DNA of 12,625 bases from NCBI GenBank assembly GCA_002410715.1, contig DHOG01000158.1, positions 3,581-16,205 on the forward strand, given 5' to 3'. Shown here piece after piece: positions 6,350-12,625 of this stretch. The translations under genes were made by a program, and so were the position numbers. Within the stretch, counting starts at the first letter, position 1, and the number at the start of each line of letters is the position of its first letter. The notes beneath the pieces were generated by a model. That model made no database searches. It was not told the DNA's origin and worked only from the letters and a program-made list of their open reading frames with translations. Origin of the DNA: Ruminococcaceae bacterium UBA5396 (lineage in GTDB: Bacteria; Bacillota; Clostridia; Oscillospirales; Acutalibacteraceae).

Positions 6350-7183
6350 TCATTTGCTTGCAGCCGCCACTTTTTCCGGCTTTTTCGCCTCATGTCCGAA
6401 AATTGTGATACAGTCCACCGGACAATTGTCTGCACATGCGCCGCATCCGATACATTTCTCAATATCTATTTCAGCCAGAAAATTTGTAACGTGGATGGCG
6501 TCATGCTCACATACTTTTGTGCATTTCATACACCCGATACAGCCAACACTGCACGCCTTGCGGACAATGCCGCCTTTATCGGTGTTCTGACAGCGCACAA
6601 CCCCCCGGGCGCTTCCGGGATACATAACGATCAAGGATTTGGGACATGCCGCAACGCATTTGGTGCATCCGCGGCAAAGGGATGCATCTATACGTGCAAG
6701 TCCGTCCTCTATGGTTATCGCGCCGTATTCACAAGCGTTTGCACAGTCGCCGTAGCCCAAGCATCCGTGATTGCATAGCCAGTTGCCACCGTAAAACTGA
6801 GTTGCGGCGGCACAGGACTGCAGCCCGTGATATTGCAGCTTCCGCTTGGTGTGCTGCTCACAGCCTCCACAGCGTATCATTGCAGTGAGGGTTTGGACGC
6901 CGTCGCTCGATACCCCGAGAAGCTCTGCAGTAGCTTGGGCGACCGCGGTACCCCCGGGGGAGCAAAGTCCGACCTTGGCTCCGTCATGCACCATCGCCTG
7001 TGCATATCCGTCACAGCCTGAGTATCCGCACGCACCGCAGTTGGCGCCCGGAAGAACCTCACACAGCTGCTCCACCTTTTCGTCACGGGGCACCGCCATC
7101 ACTGCCGATGCAATCGCAAGTATCAGTCCGAATCCCAGCCCCAACGCAGCGAGTATGCCTACCGCCAGTAATATCGCAGTCAT
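6350..7183 (-). CDS. rnfB: Rnf complex subunit B, iron-sulfur electron-entry subunit
   Basis: RnfB takes electrons from reduced ferredoxin on the cytoplasmic face and passes them into the Rnf complex. The 277 residues begin with one membrane helix (about 4-30). The four-cysteine Fe-S domain follows: C49, C52 and C57 in NCGACGYSGC, plus C74. Further cysteines are at 105, 108 and 124. Four ferredoxin-type motifs come next: C137/C141/C147/C151, C160/C163/C166/C170, C205/C208/C211/C215 and C234/C237/C240/C244. The multi-cluster layout is the clostridial form, longer than the proteobacterial RnfB. A short lysine/alanine tail ends the protein. It is the last gene of rnfCDGEAB, 28 bases after rnfA, and is followed by a strong terminator. 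A ribosome site (TAGGT, 9 bases before the ATG) is modest. Confidence 0.96.
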   Translation of the reverse strand: MTAILLAVGILAALGLGFGLILAIASAVMAVPRDEKVEQLCEVLPGANCGACGYSGCDGYAQAMVHDGAKVGLCSPGGTAVAQATAELLGVSSDGVQTLTAMIRCGGCEQHTKRKLQYHGLQSCAAATQFYGGNWLCNHGCLGYGDCANACEYGAITIEDGLARIDASLCRGCTKCVAACPKSLIVMYPGSARGVVRCQNTDKGGIVRKACSVGCIGCMKCTKVCEHDAIHVTNFLAEIDIEKCIGCGACADNCPVDCITIFGHEAKKPEKVAAASK

Positions 7184-7211
7184 AATCTGAACCTACTTTC
7201 TGTTTCAACCT

Positions 7212-7799
7212 TTATAGCCCGAACAACCCCTGAAAACCGATAAACGAAACCGAAACCAGCGATGCCGCCACCAGCGTGATGGGCAGTCCCTTTAACCCGG
7301 CAGGGATATCGGCGCTTTCAAGCCGTTCGCGTACCCCCGCAAACATCACCATTGCAAGGAGAAAGCCAAGTCCCGCGCCCAGTGTGTTTACAAGTGATTC
7401 TGCAAATCCTAAATTTCTATCTATGTTCAGTATGGTGACACCCAAAACCGCGCAGTTGGTGGTGATCAGCGGAAGATAAATGCCGAGTGACTGATACAGG
7501 GGCGGTACATATCGTTTCAATACCACCTCAACCAGCTGTACAAGTGCGGCAATGATTAGAATAAATACAATAGTCTGCAAATAAGCAAGATCGGCGGGAA
7601 CCAGCACAAGCGCATAAATCGGCCATGTTACTGCAGTCGCCATCAGCATGACAAAGATAACAGCAAGTGACATCCCCACCGCAGAATTCAGCTTCTTGGA
7701 AACCCCCAGAAACGGGCAAATGCCGAGGAATTGAGACAAAACAAAATTGTTGACCAACAAGCTGCCAATCAAAATCGCAATTAGGTTTGTATTACTCAT
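7212..7799 (-). CDS. rnfA: Rnf complex subunit A, membrane protein
   Basis: RnfA is one of two homologous six-helix integral subunits that pair with RnfE in the membrane core of the ferredoxin:NAD+ oxidoreductase. The 195-residue length is standard. The inverted-topology signatures are present: NNFVLSQFLGICPFLG near 17-32 with C28, and LPLITTNCAVLG near 109-120 with C116. In Rnf and the related Na+-NQR, these cysteines together with two from RnfE/NqrD hold an iron-sulfur cluster in the membrane plane. The start overlaps the rnfE stop by 8 bases, and a very strong site, AAGGAGGG, ends 8 bases before the ATG at 7799. This points to translational coupling within the operon. Confidence 0.97.
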   Translation of the reverse strand: MSNTNLIAILIGSLLVNNFVLSQFLGICPFLGVSKKLNSAVGMSLAVIFVMLMATAVTWPIYALVLVPADLAYLQTIVFILIIAALVQLVEVVLKRYVPPLYQSLGIYLPLITTNCAVLGVTILNIDRNLGFAESLVNTLGAGLGFLLAMVMFAGVRERLESADIPAGLKGLPITLVAASLVSVSFIGFQGLFGL

Positions 7800-8586
7800 G
7801 GTCTCGGCCCTCCTTGCTTCCCGCCACAGCCAATTCCTTCTCTATCGCCGGAACCGCAACCGAATCGACCACTGGTGCGGAATGACAAATGGATGCGCCG
7901 GGGCATGCCGCGCAGACATGCTCACCGGTATCCCCTCTTGCAGCTTGTTTGTCAAAGCGGGCGACAAGCTGATTGGTAAACCAAATCAGCATGCCAAAAA
8001 CAAAGAAACCGCCTGCCGGAAGTACAAAAATTGTAATCGGAGGAATGATGCCTCCGTCGGGGAATCCGAACAACGTTCCGTTTCCCAAAAGCTCCCGGAT
8101 GCCGCCCATCAGAATCAGCGCGCCCGTAAAGCCTGCCCCCATTCCCAGTCCGTCCAGAGCCGAAAGCCCAACGCTGTTTTTGCTGGCGAAGGCTTCGGCA
8201 CGCCCCAGAATGATGCAGTTTACCACAATCAGCGGCAGATAAATGCCCAGCGCCTTATCGATCGCCGGCAGGTACGCCTTGACCAGCATTTGAACAATGG
8301 TGGTAAACGCCGCGATTATGACGATAAAGGCGGGCAAACGAACCTTATCGGGAATCAGCTTTCTGAGCAGTGAAATTGCAATATTGGAGCAGACAAGAAC
8401 AAATGTAGCAGCCGCTCCCATACCCAGCCCGTTCACCGCCGCAGTCGTGACGGCAAGCGTCGGACAGGTGCCGAGGACAAGACGAAGAACAGGGTTTTCT
8501 TTGATAAGACCTTTTGTAAATGCCTTCTTATGTCTGCTCGGAAGCATACGGTAAAAAGCTGCCAACATTCGAAACATCCTCATCAT
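7792..8586 (-). CDS. rnfE: Rnf complex subunit E, membrane protein with cysteine-containing tail
   Basis: RnfE is the partner of RnfA in the membrane core. The 264 residues contain the family landmarks: GLIKENPVLRLVLGTCPTLAVT near 26-47 with C41, YLPLIVVNCIILGRAEAFAS near 116-135 with C124, and MGGIRELLGNGT near 160-171. C41 and C124 are the expected intramembrane cluster ligands. After the last helix (ending about residue 203) the protein carries a hydrophilic tail of about 55 residues that includes a CxxCx5C group (C225, C228, C234). Many RnfE proteins end soon after the last helix, so this tail is longer than usual. The ATG at 8586 overlaps the rnfG stop as ATGA. A second ATG at 8583 has better spacing to AAGGGGGG. 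Confidence 0.96.
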   Translation of the reverse strand: MMRMFRMLAAFYRMLPSRHKKAFTKGLIKENPVLRLVLGTCPTLAVTTAAVNGLGMGAAATFVLVCSNIAISLLRKLIPDKVRLPAFIVIIAAFTTIVQMLVKAYLPAIDKALGIYLPLIVVNCIILGRAEAFASKNSVGLSALDGLGMGAGFTGALILMGGIRELLGNGTLFGFPDGGIIPPITIFVLPAGGFFVFGMLIWFTNQLVARFDKQAARGDTGEHVCAACPGASICHSAPVVDSVAVPAIEKELAVAGSKEGRDHE

Positions 8587-9146
8587 TGTCCCCCCTTGTT
8601 TATACGATTAAAATATTCCACAGCCTGATTGACGCCTTGTGTCACACCCTTGGATGTTTTGGTTGCCTGGGATACGGCGTCAATGTTTTTTCCGATACTA
8701 AATTCTTGGGATGTGTTTTTTCCGATAAAACCATCAAACAACCCGCCCTCTTGAATCATATCCACATAACCGGCAGTTTCATTGTCATCGGTAACCGTGA
8801 CACCGGTAATGCCGCCATCAACCGAAATACCGGTCATAACCACCAAACCCGAGCTTTTACCGGTGGAGGAAACCGTGAACACATAGCCGACAATATTATC
8901 GTCTTTTTTTGCCGAGTAATAAACCACTTGCTGCTCATCATTGTTCAGGATACCTTTCTCAAATGAGTCAGCATCAATTACCTGCCGGCGGGATTCGGTT
9001 TCGGCCTTTTGGTTGGCTTGGGCAATCGTATCCTTGGTCATGGCGTTGGTTCCTGCGAGGGCTGCGGTGGCAACGCCCGAAATAATCGCAAGTGCCAAAG
9101 CGGAAACAACAATCTCTTTTATATTGATATTCATTTTACCGCTCAT
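8583..9146 (-). CDS. rnfG: Rnf complex subunit G, covalent-flavin subunit
   Basis: RnfG is anchored by one N-terminal helix (about residues 10-32) and exposes an FMN-binding domain on the outer face, where ApbE attaches FMN covalently to a threonine. The 187 residues show the FMN-binding domain pattern and a flavinylation-type motif, DAVSQATKTS, at 156-165. The candidate threonine is T162. The usual glycine of the [ST]GAT core is a glutamine here. The ATG at 9146 is chosen because GGAGG lies 7 bases upstream; it overlaps the end of rnfD by 11 bases. An internal ATG at 9134, just after the rnfD stop, has a poor ribosome site. An in-frame extension to 9197 would add 17 residues unlike the family. 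Confidence 0.93.
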   Translation of the reverse strand: MSGKMNINIKEIVVSALALAIISGVATAALAGTNAMTKDTIAQANQKAETESRRQVIDADSFEKGILNNDEQQVVYYSAKKDDNIVGYVFTVSSTGKSSGLVVMTGISVDGGITGVTVTDDNETAGYVDMIQEGGLFDGFIGKNTSQEFSIGKNIDAVSQATKTSKGVTQGVNQAVEYFNRINKGGQ

Positions 9147-10089
9147 TGCGCAGCCTCCGTTTCTCACCAAATGGCAGCGGACGGGTTGCCCGCTCAATCA
9201 GCGGAACCAGTATATTCATAATGACGATTGCAAAGGATACGCCTTCCGGCAGCGAACCAAACACACGTATCAGCACGGTCAGAAGTCCGCATCCCACTGC
9301 AAACACGATTTTGCCCGTCTTGTTAATCGGGGTTGTGGTGTAGTCGGTTGCCATAAAGATTGCACCCAGCATAAGGCCGCCGGAAAGGATGTGGATGAAA
9401 GGGTTCTGCCCCAGCAGCCATGTCATAACAAATACTGTTCCAATATACACAAGCGGGATGGTTGGCGAGATAACCCGTCTGATTACAAGGTACAGACCGC
9501 CGAGTATCAACGCCAGCACACAGGTTTCGCCCAGACTGCCCGGGCGGATGCCTACAAACAGCTCCTGCAAACTGTAATTCATCTCGCCGCCCTGAATCAC
9601 TACTTCCAGCGGGGTTGCAGAAGTCGTGGTGTCAACCCCTGATGCACCCTGCAACGGTGTTACCCACCTGTTCATGTCTTCGGGAAAGCTTGCCATCAAT
9701 ACAATACGGCCCACCAAAGCGGGGTTAACAAAATTCTGTCCCAATCCGCCGAACATCTGCTTGGCTACCACAATTGCCACAACCCCGCCAATGGCCGCCT
9801 GCCACAGCGGGACCGAAGCCGGCAGGTTAAATGCCAGCAGCACACCGGTAACTACGGCTGAAAGGTCACCGACAGTTTGGGGGCGCTTGAGGATGATACG
9901 GCTTAGATATTCTGCCGCAATGCAGGACGCCACACAAACCAGCACCACCGCCGCCGACCGCCAGCCAAACAGCAGTATCGAAGCTGCAGCTGCCGGCGAC
10001 AGCGCAATAAGCACGTCCAACATAACCCCACGGGTTGTCATACCGCAGTGCAGGTGCGGCGAAGAGGTAATAATCAACGGGTTCTCCAT
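9136..10089 (-). CDS. rnfD: Rnf complex subunit D, flavin-carrying membrane protein
   Basis: RnfD is the NqrB-like multi-helix subunit that carries a covalent FMN and is thought to contribute to the ion path. The 317 residues hold about nine hydrophobic segments and the family landmarks: the N-terminal SSPHLHCGMTTRGVMLDVLIA, GQNFVNPALVGR, the flavinylation region DTTTSATPL with candidate T159, and FMATDYTTTP. The glycine of the SGAT core is a serine, giving TSAT. The ATG at 10089 follows AAAGGAG by 11 bases. A GTG at 10101 overlaps that ribosome site and is rejected as a start. The gene is 59 bases downstream of rnfC, across a hairpin, and its end overlaps rnfG. Confidence 0.96.
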   Translation of the reverse strand: MENPLIITSSPHLHCGMTTRGVMLDVLIALSPAAAASILLFGWRSAAVVLVCVASCIAAEYLSRIILKRPQTVGDLSAVVTGVLLAFNLPASVPLWQAAIGGVVAIVVAKQMFGGLGQNFVNPALVGRIVLMASFPEDMNRWVTPLQGASGVDTTTSATPLEVVIQGGEMNYSLQELFVGIRPGSLGETCVLALILGGLYLVIRRVISPTIPLVYIGTVFVMTWLLGQNPFIHILSGGLMLGAIFMATDYTTTPINKTGKIVFAVGCGLLTVLIRVFGSLPEGVSFAIVIMNILVPLIERATRPLPFGEKRRLRNER

Positions 10090-10113
10090 CTGCCCGGTCA
10101 CTCCTTTATGTAG

Positions 10114-10133
10114 CAGCGGTCAATGACCGCCTG
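10114..10133 (-). promoter_or_regulatory. intercistronic hairpin between rnfC and rnfD
   Basis: GCGGTC and GACCGC pair around a 3-base loop; allowing one bulged base extends the stem to 8 bp. It occupies the only sizeable gap inside the rnf operon (59 bases) and has no T-run. It is therefore more likely an mRNA processing or stability element than a terminator. Confidence 0.45.
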
Positions 10134-10148
10134 TTCTCAACTGATCAA

Positions 10149-11561
10149 TTACTTACCTGCCGTTACGGCTTGTTTTGCAGGTTGGTTCTCGGCTTTCGCC
10201 GTACTTGTCGCTTCTGCCTTTGCGGCAGCGGCTTTTCGAACATCGCCCTTTCCCATACGCATGGTCTGTACAATTTGACGATGGGCAGGACATGAATAGG
10301 TGCAGCAACCGCATTCCATACAGGTCATAACGCCCAGCTTCTCCATCGCATTGGTGTCCTTGTTCTGATATGCTGCAGCAATCGAAGGCGGTACCAGGTT
10401 CATAGGACATGCGCTCACACATCTGCCGCAGCGGATGCAGGTCGAGGGCTCTGTCAGCTGGATATCCTCTTCTGACAGCGCAAGAATGGCGTTGTTCTGT
10501 TTAAGCACCGGCAGCTCGTCGTTCATGAGGGCAAGCCCCATCATCGGTCCTCCCATAAGCAGCTTGCGTGTCTTAAACTTTGTACCGCCGCAAAATGAAA
10601 TAACCTCATGAATAGGGGTGCCGATAATCACGCGAACATTTTTGGGACGGGAAATCGCCGACCCGTCCACCGTAACACGCTTGTCGACCAGGGGCATTCC
10701 CGTTTTGAGATACCGCGACAGGAAAGCGACCGATGCAACATTCATCACAATACATCCGACATCAGACGGCAGCTTTCCGGGGGGCACACGTCGTCCGGTA
10801 CACGCTTGAATCAAAACCTTTTCGGCACCCTGCGGGTATCTTGCTGGCAACGGCTTTACGATCACCTCATGCCCGGCACGGGTTACTTCGGCGGCAATCC
10901 TGGAAAGCTCGGAAATCGCGGCGGGTTTATTCTTTTCAACCGCAATGATAACACGCGCTGTATCAAGAAATTCCATCAGTGTCTGAACGCCCGACACAAT
11001 GTCCCACGAATTTTCCATACACTCGCGGTAATCAGATGTTATGTAAGGTTCACATTCTGCAGCGTTTACAATCACCGTGTCAACGGCGTCAAAATTGCGG
11101 GGCTGCAGCTTTATGTGGGCGGGGAAGCCGGCGCCGCCGAGTCCCACCAGTCCGGATGCCCGAACAGCTTTGATAAAGTCATCATAATTCTCAACCACCG
11201 GCGGCTTTACGCTTTCATGTATGCGTTGCTCGCCGTCCGATTCAATCATCAGCGCAGCGGTTTTCAGTCCACCCGGAAGCAGCAGCTCTGTCATCGCCGC
11301 CACCTTACCGGATACACCGCTGTGAATCGGTGCAGAAACAGGCTGATCGCTGTCTGCTACAACCTGTCCAACCTCAACATAGTCCCCTACCTTTACTACC
11401 GGTTTGCAGGGAACACCGATGTGCTGCGACATCGCAAGTATAATGCGTTCGGGAGGGGGCATCACCACGGTCTCACAATCCGCGGTATGTTTTCGATGAG
11501 GCGCATGCACTCCTCCTTTTGTCCTAAGGGACACCCATTCCTTAATATTTGTGATATCCAT
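10149..11561 (-). CDS. rnfC: Rnf complex subunit C, NADH/NAD+-binding subunit
   Basis: RnfC is the peripheral cytoplasmic subunit that carries the NAD(H) site and hands electrons between the complex and NAD+. The 470 residues include an N-terminal barrel-sandwich region (about 35-110), the nucleotide-binding GLGGAGFP at 140-147, the FMN-site NAAECEPY at 167-174, and two ferredoxin-type [4Fe-4S] motifs: C375/C378/C381/C385 and C414/C417/C420/C424. The last 30 residues form an alanine- and lysine-rich low-complexity tail typical of RnfC C-termini, though short compared with proteobacterial ones. The ATG at 11561 follows AAAGGA by 9 bases. It is the first gene of the rnfCDGEAB operon, with its promoter in the gap shared with the alcohol dehydrogenase gene. 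Confidence 0.97.
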   Translation of the reverse strand: MDITNIKEWVSLRTKGGVHAPHRKHTADCETVVMPPPERIILAMSQHIGVPCKPVVKVGDYVEVGQVVADSDQPVSAPIHSGVSGKVAAMTELLLPGGLKTAALMIESDGEQRIHESVKPPVVENYDDFIKAVRASGLVGLGGAGFPAHIKLQPRNFDAVDTVIVNAAECEPYITSDYRECMENSWDIVSGVQTLMEFLDTARVIIAVEKNKPAAISELSRIAAEVTRAGHEVIVKPLPARYPQGAEKVLIQACTGRRVPPGKLPSDVGCIVMNVASVAFLSRYLKTGMPLVDKRVTVDGSAISRPKNVRVIIGTPIHEVISFCGGTKFKTRKLLMGGPMMGLALMNDELPVLKQNNAILALSEEDIQLTEPSTCIRCGRCVSACPMNLVPPSIAAAYQNKDTNAMEKLGVMTCMECGCCTYSCPAHRQIVQTMRMGKGDVRKAAAAKAEATSTAKAENQPAKQAVTAGK

Positions 11562-11623
11562 ATAGATTCATCCTTTCGCGGGTGGGCTGGGATGTATTGA
11601 CCAAATCGTACAACAGCCATACT

Positions 11624-11641
11624 GTGATAATTTTTTAACAA
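11624..11641 (-). promoter_or_regulatory. Rex-like operator upstream of rnfC
   Basis: Read on the minus strand this is TTGTTAA, four A residues, then TTATCAC. The clostridial Rex consensus is TTGTTAA-N4-TTAACAA; 12 of 14 fixed positions match. Rex is the NADH/NAD+ sensing repressor of fermentation and energy genes in Clostridia. The site lies in the presumed rnf leader, 63 bases before the start codon. Single-site matches in AT-rich DNA can arise by chance. Confidence 0.45.
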
Positions 11642-11678
11642 TTTCACCATAAAATCCTTGGCACCGTATTTAATAATA

Positions 11679-11696
11679 TATCATTTTATGATAAAA
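11679..11696. repeat. overlapping AT-rich palindromes between divergent promoters
   Basis: TATCAT-TTT-ATGATA (11679-11693) and TTTTAT-G-ATAAAA (11684-11696) overlap, each with 6-bp perfect arms. They fall exactly on the spacer of the rnf promoter candidate and the -10 of the dehydrogenase promoter candidate, a natural place for an operator. No known regulator is assigned. Confidence 0.4.
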
Positions 11697-11697
11697 T
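11689..11697 (+). promoter_or_regulatory. extended -10 promoter candidate for the alcohol dehydrogenase gene
   Basis: TGATAAAAT is an extended -10 element, with only a weak -35 (TTTAAT, 11669-11674) at 17 bases. The predicted start near 11704 leaves a leader of about 70 bases containing the inverted repeat at 11726-11741. Confidence 0.35.
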
Positions 11698-11725
11698 ACA
11701 AGAGGAAACACACGTCAAGTATCAT

Positions 11726-11741
11726 TGGGAATATGTTCCCA
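11726..11741 (+). promoter_or_regulatory. inverted repeat in the alcohol dehydrogenase leader
   Basis: TGGGAATATGTTCCCA has perfect 6-bp arms around a 4-base centre and sits 30 bases before the dehydrogenase start. It could be an operator downstream of the promoter or an RNA hairpin. It does not fit the LexA or CcpA consensus. Confidence 0.4.
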
Positions 11742-11771
11742 TGCACATCAATCAGAAAGGGTTTGTTCGCA

Positions 11772-12625
11772 ATGGATTTTACATTTCACATGCCTGTTAA
11801 GATAATCAGCGGGGAGGGCTGCGTGTTAAAAAATGGCAATTTGCTTCGCGAATTTGGACGGCGCTGCCTTATTATGACCGGTCGAAACGCCGCAAAGTTA
11901 AGCGGTGCGCTCGATGATGTGCTGAAAGTTTCCGGAGAAACCGGTATAGAAGCTACTGTTTTTCCTGAAATATCCGCCAACCCACTGCTTTCCCAGTGTC
12001 GAAATGCTGCCTATACGGCAGAAATATGCAAAGCAGATTTTATTATCGGAATCGGTGGGGGATCGGTTATGGATGCCGCAAAGGCGGCAGCGTGGCTTGC
12101 TTCCAATAGCAGTGCAGACATCAAAAGTCTGATGGAGTGCCAACTGCGCAGACCGCCGCTTCCGCTGATTCTTGCGGGAACCACAGCAGGAACTGGAAGC
12201 GAGGTCAGCGCCGCATCGGTTCTGACCATGGACCAAACCGGGCACAAGCGAAGTATTGTTCATCCCCACTGCTATGCCAAACTGGCTTTTGCCGATCCGA
12301 GATACACCCACAGCACCCCCAGAGATCAGACTGTATCCACCGCCCTCGATGCCCTGTCTCACGCCATTGAAGGCTGGTTTGCCCCCTCCTGCGGAGATGT
12401 CATTACAGCATTCGGCGAAAAGGCGCTACCCATGATAATGGATGGACTGTGCTGGCTTGCAGCGCATCAAGGGCTCCCCGATTCCTCCCGTCGGGAAGGC
12501 TTGTATTACGGATCCCTTTGGGCAGGAATGGTTCTAAACGCCACCGGAACTGCATTCCCCCACCCCCTCGGTTATATCCTGACAGAAGAATACGCTGTCC
12601 CCCACGGCATGGCATGCGCTGTATT
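11772..12625 (+). CDS. iron-containing alcohol dehydrogenase, 3' end outside the window
   Basis: The first 284 residues of a group III (iron-dependent) alcohol dehydrogenase are present; the frame is open to the window end, so roughly the last 100 residues are missing. These enzymes interconvert aldehydes and alcohols with NAD(P)H, typically regenerating NAD+ during fermentation. The nucleotide motif GGGSVMDAAK is at 95-104 and GTTAGTGSE at 136-144. The four metal ligands are D193 and H197 (DALSHAIE), H264 (HPLGY) and H278 (VPHG). The HPLGY version places it in the broad clostridial family rather than AdhE; the exact substrate cannot be told. AGAAAGGG at 11754-11761 precedes the ATG by 10 bases. 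The gene diverges from the rnf operon across a 210-base regulatory region. Confidence 0.93.
   Translation, partial: MDFTFHMPVKIISGEGCVLKNGNLLREFGRRCLIMTGRNAAKLSGALDDVLKVSGETGIEATVFPEISANPLLSQCRNAAYTAEICKADFIIGIGGGSVMDAAKAAAWLASNSSADIKSLMECQLRRPPLPLILAGTTAGTGSEVSAASVLTMDQTGHKRSIVHPHCYAKLAFADPRYTHSTPRDQTVSTALDALSHAIEGWFAPSCGDVITAFGEKALPMIMDGLCWLAAHQGLPDSSRREGLYYGSLWAGMVLNATGTAFPHPLGYILTEEYAVPHGMACAV

Larger units (their letters stand above)
11673..11701 (-). promoter_or_regulatory. candidate promoter of the rnf operon
   Basis: On the minus strand TTGTAT (11701-11696) and TATTAT (11678-11673) are 17 bases apart. The -10 is good and the -35 is weak. The predicted start near 11666 gives a leader of about 105 bases that includes the Rex-like site. 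Confidence 0.4.

Noticed and set aside
7747..8373. 208-codon plus-strand open frame opposite rnfE and rnfA
   Set aside because: Antisense shadow of membrane-protein genes with recognisable family motifs.
8941..9642. 233-codon plus-strand open frame opposite rnfD and rnfG
   Set aside because: It runs antisense across two well-supported rnf genes and shows no coherent protein features.
10090..10101. GTG start four codons upstream in rnfD
   Set aside because: It overlaps the AAAGGAG ribosome site itself, so that site can only serve the ATG at 10089.
10608..11600. 330-codon open frame on the plus strand opposite rnfC
   Set aside because: It is the antisense of a clear rnfC with both ferredoxin motifs; its translation is rich in Arg, His and Asn and has no domain features.
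11462..11650. 62-codon open frame on the minus strand starting in the rnf leader with an AAGGA site
   Set aside because: It overlaps the first 100 bases of rnfC out of frame, has a random-looking composition and no recognisable motif. A leader peptide cannot be excluded, but nothing supports it beyond the ribosome-like site.
1..12625. CRISPR arrays, insertion sequences, tRNA or rRNA genes and defence or secretion systems
   Set aside because: I looked for spaced direct repeats, transposase-like proteins, terminal inverted repeats and cloverleaf-type sequences on both strands and saw none.

Overview
The window reads as a chromosomal stretch from an anaerobic, low-to-mid GC Firmicute of the class Clostridia, probably from the Ruminococcaceae/Oscillospiraceae side. 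The main reason is a complete rnfCDGEAB cluster in the clostridial gene order, with a RnfB rich in ferredoxin-type cysteine motifs. A PduL phosphotransacylase, a ComEB-type deaminase and an iron-dependent alcohol dehydrogenase also fit a fermentative Clostridium-like cell. The assignment rests on gene content and order; no rRNA or tRNA gene is present to support it. No mobile element, CRISPR array, phage gene or origin was recognised, and no gap between genes exceeds about 210 bases.

Left part (1-3700). pduL (minus) and a family-4 uracil-DNA glycosylase gene (plus) diverge from a 152-base gap that holds a good promoter for pduL. A calcineurin-like metallophosphoesterase gene (minus) and a DacF-like D-Ala-D-Ala carboxypeptidase gene (plus) also diverge. 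Both of these encode full-length proteins that have lost residues their families normally need. The carboxypeptidase homologue has no SxxK serine or lysine and no SxN motif; the phosphoesterase has GPHE in place of GNHE and GSLH in place of GHxH. They are the most unusual genes in the window.

Middle part (3700-6350). Two zinc deaminases of pyrimidine metabolism, a dCMP deaminase (minus) and cytidine deaminase (plus), diverge from a 168-base gap. They are followed by an unrecognised AT-rich four-helix membrane protein and by ksgA/rsmA, the 16S rRNA dimethyladenosine transferase. A strong hairpin at 6283-6318 closes the rnf operon, which arrives from the other direction.

Right part (6350-12625). 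The six rnf genes run on the minus strand with tight or overlapping junctions, and encode the membrane ferredoxin:NAD+ oxidoreductase that couples electron flow to ion export. Divergent from rnfC is an iron-containing alcohol dehydrogenase gene, cut off by the window end. The 210-base gap between them holds candidate divergent promoters, overlapping AT-rich palindromes, a Rex-like (NADH/NAD+ sensing) operator on the rnf side and a separate inverted repeat on the dehydrogenase side. This suggests, by inference, shared redox control of NADH production by Rnf and NADH consumption by the alcohol dehydrogenase.
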